A DNA stretch of 64,000 bases from NCBI GenBank assembly GCA_004560375.1, contig SFVC01000004.1, positions 24,506 through 88,505 on the forward strand, read 5' to 3'. Shown piece after piece: positions 62,707 to 64,000 of the stretch (positions are counted from its first letter, which is position 1; the number at the start of each line of letters is the position of its first letter). This DNA is from a bacterium (lineage in GTDB: Bacteria; Bacillota; Clostridia; Oscillospirales; Oscillospiraceae). The notes under the pieces were generated by a model that saw nothing but the letters and a program-made list of their open reading frames with translations, searched no databases and was not told where the DNA came from. Position numbers and translations under genes: made by a program.

Positions 62707-63490
62707 TTATGCAGCATAAGCATAACGGACTTCCATCGGGGTTTGTCCTGTCTTGAGCTGTATTCTTCAGCATGCTGAAGAAGTTTTCGGCGCAGGCGTT
62801 GTCGTAAGGGCACCCCACCGATGACATAGACGGTTTAATACCGTTTGCTTTGGCAACGTTGTAATATGCCTGGGAGGTGTATTGAAATCCATTGTCACTA
62901 TGCAGGATAAGCCCTCCGGAGGGCTTGGCGTTTTTCACTGCTGCACGTACCGTTTCAATCACCAGGCTTGCCGGCATTTGCGTTGCATATTTGTAACCCA
63001 CAATACTGTTGTCATACAAATCCTTGATCATCGAAAGATACAAGAATCCCTGTTTTGTTTGTATGTAGGAGATATCTGTTACCCATTTTTCATTGGGCTT
63101 TGTCGCCTTAAAGTTGCGCATCAATTCATTGTTGTAATGGGTATAGGTGTTGCAATCATAATGACGAAACCGTTTGCGTTTTCGTATAGCCAACAGATTA
63201 TATTTGCGCATAATTCGCAAAACTGCTTTGTGGTTGATCACAAGTCCCGTTTCTCTCAGCAACCATATCTTAACACGGCGATAGCCATAAGTTCTATGTG
63301 CTTTCTTGTGGCATTCCACGATTAAATCTGCAATCACTTTGTCCTTGTCGGGTTCGTCTTTTCGATTCAACCATTTGTAATATCCGCTACGGGATACTTC
63401 AAGCAACTTGCAGAGTTCTTCCACCGTGAAACGATCTCTAAACCGATGAATTACTTTGTACCGGAGTTCTTTGCATCCCACCTTTCGCAT
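62707..63490 (-). pseudogene. IS3-family transposase orfB (DDE integrase), internal deletion
   Basis: The DDE catalytic domain is recognisable: HTH_21-like ELCKLLEVSRSGYYKWLNRK, a first Asp in NEKWVTDISYIQTKQGFLYL, a second in LILHSDNGFQYTSQAYYNVA and the Glu in PYDNACAENFFSMLK. After ENFFSMLK (about 62766) the frame turns into unrelated sequence. In the -1 phase the normal C-terminus continues as IQLKTGQTPMEVRYAYAA and stops at 62707. Some 30 residues of the usual linker (TEC... to ...NNERIQ) are missing. The active Glu remains but the protein is probably inactive. It overlaps orfA in another phase, as expected for IS3. Confidence 0.85.
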
Positions 63491-63921
63491 TCTTCCCGAA
63501 AAGCCCGTAATACCTCGTTTTCCATTTCTAATTGGCGTATCTTCTCTTCTGGTGTATTCGGCTGTGGCTTTCTCGGTCTACCTCTTTTGCGGGTGCTTAG
63601 TCCTTCTTCTCCACGCTTTTGGTAGTCCTCAAACCACTGCTTGAGCATACGGTATTGGATACCGGTTTCTCTCGTCAGATCAGCAACGGATATACCATCC
63701 TCAAAGTGGCGTTTAATTACTTTTAGCTTGTATTCTGCGGAGTAATACCTTGTATTCTTCAACGATTCCTTGCCGTTCTCTCGGTAGTCTCTCAGTATGT
63801 AGCACAGATAACTCTTGCTGATGTCATATTCCTCGCAGATTGCTTTCAGTGTCTTATGGTTTTCCTCATGCTCTCTGATGATGGTAATCTTTTCTTCGTA
63901 ACTGAATTGGTATTTTCCCAT
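63451..63921 (-). CDS. IS3-family transposase orfA (helix-turn-helix)
   Basis: The 156-residue protein provides DNA binding for the IS. It has two tandem helix-turn-helix units: YEEKITIIREHEENHKTLKA with ICEEYDISKSYLCYILRDYR, and YKLKVIKRHFEDGISVADLT with RETGIQYRMLKQWFEDY. A basic GRPRKPQPNTPEEKIRQLEM leucine-zipper-like segment then leads into the orfB overlap. IS3 elements usually make an OrfAB fusion by -1 frameshifting in this overlap. The gene is intact here. Confidence 0.92.
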   Translation of the reverse strand: MGKYQFSYEEKITIIREHEENHKTLKAICEEYDISKSYLCYILRDYRENGKESLKNTRYYSAEYKLKVIKRHFEDGISVADLTRETGIQYRMLKQWFEDYQKRGEEGLSTRKRGRPRKPQPNTPEEKIRQLEMENEVLRAFREECERWDAKNSGTK

Positions 63922-64000
63922 TTTTCTTCAACTCCTTGACTCTTTTATTATACATCAAGGTGTCCTATATTTTAATGTCTACTTTATTGGTATCATATCA

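Larger units (their letters stand above)
62681..63984 (-). mobile_element. IS3-family insertion sequence (IS150-like), internally deleted
   Basis: Inverted ends are visible: AAGTAGACATT...AGGACACCT at 62681-62705, and the same motif inverted at 63958-63984 (lengths 25 and 27). Between them are the two IS3 genes, orfA and orfB, on the minus strand. The element is strikingly AT-richer than its flanks. No clear target-site duplication was found, so the true tips may lie a few bases further out. orfB has lost an internal segment, making the copy non-autonomous. Confidence 0.85.

Overview
The window comes from a motile, anaerobic, high-GC Firmicute, most likely a gut Oscillospiraceae-type clostridium (Flavonifractor/Lawsonibacter/Pseudoflavonifractor neighbourhood). 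This placement is inferred from the Bacillus/Clostridium flagellar gene order, Gram-positive promoters and Shine-Dalgarno sites, an S-layer-homology protein, an Rnf complex and rubrerythrin-type chemistry. No rRNA or tRNA gene and no CRISPR array was seen.

Layout. 1-10,004 (minus): flagellar hook-basal-body operon flgB-flgC-fliE-fliF-fliG-fliH-fliI-fliJ-fliK-flgD-(TIGR02530-type gene)-flgE. flgE runs off the left edge, and the operon starts at a good sigma-A-type promoter near 10,190. 10,398-15,432 (minus): a signalling operon with a REC/HD-GYP/PAS/GGDEF regulator, a free Hpt protein and a hybrid histidine kinase that is broken into three reading frames. 15,682-22,101: DUF1846 protein, cysteine synthase, a WYL regulator fused to a zinc ribbon, a metallophosphoesterase-rubrerythrin fusion, and an iron-sulfur aldo/keto reductase under a MerR-type promoter. 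22,370-28,436 (plus): TetR regulator, an inverted-repeat element, then an envelope cluster (LURP-one-like, SGNH hydrolase, two PF06541-type membrane proteins, a dead DUF5684 gene, a secreted lipase-like protein). 28,590-30,185: beta-CASP metallo-beta-lactamase. 30,330-38,352 (minus): one long operon rnfCDGEAB, a NusG-II protein, a Gx transporter, a left-handed beta-helix protein and glmM. 38,571-40,170 (minus): an MFS exporter behind a leader that looks like ribosome-mediated attenuation. 40,233-43,128 (plus): two membrane proteins and an HtrA protease. 43,313-59,058 (plus): a giant SLH-anchored MBG/YDG repeat protein of about 5,250 residues, split by one frameshift. 59,111-62,594 (minus): a 38-codon gene, pnp, rpsO and a small membrane protein. 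62,681-63,984: an AT-rich, internally deleted IS3-family element.

How it fits together. The phosphorelay operon can both make and degrade c-di-GMP and sits directly upstream of the flagellar operon, so a motility/surface switch is a natural reading; its kinase, however, is frameshifted as read. The Rnf operon couples ferredoxin:NAD+ redox to ion pumping and is co-transcribed with amino-sugar and envelope-precursor genes. Several genes are damaged (kinase, DUF5684 gene, IS3 orfB, giant adhesin). Some lesions lie in homopolymers and could be sequencing errors. Others (two nonsense codons, a 2-nt loss, the IS deletion) look like real decay.

All family calls come from reading motifs by eye; no database search was run.
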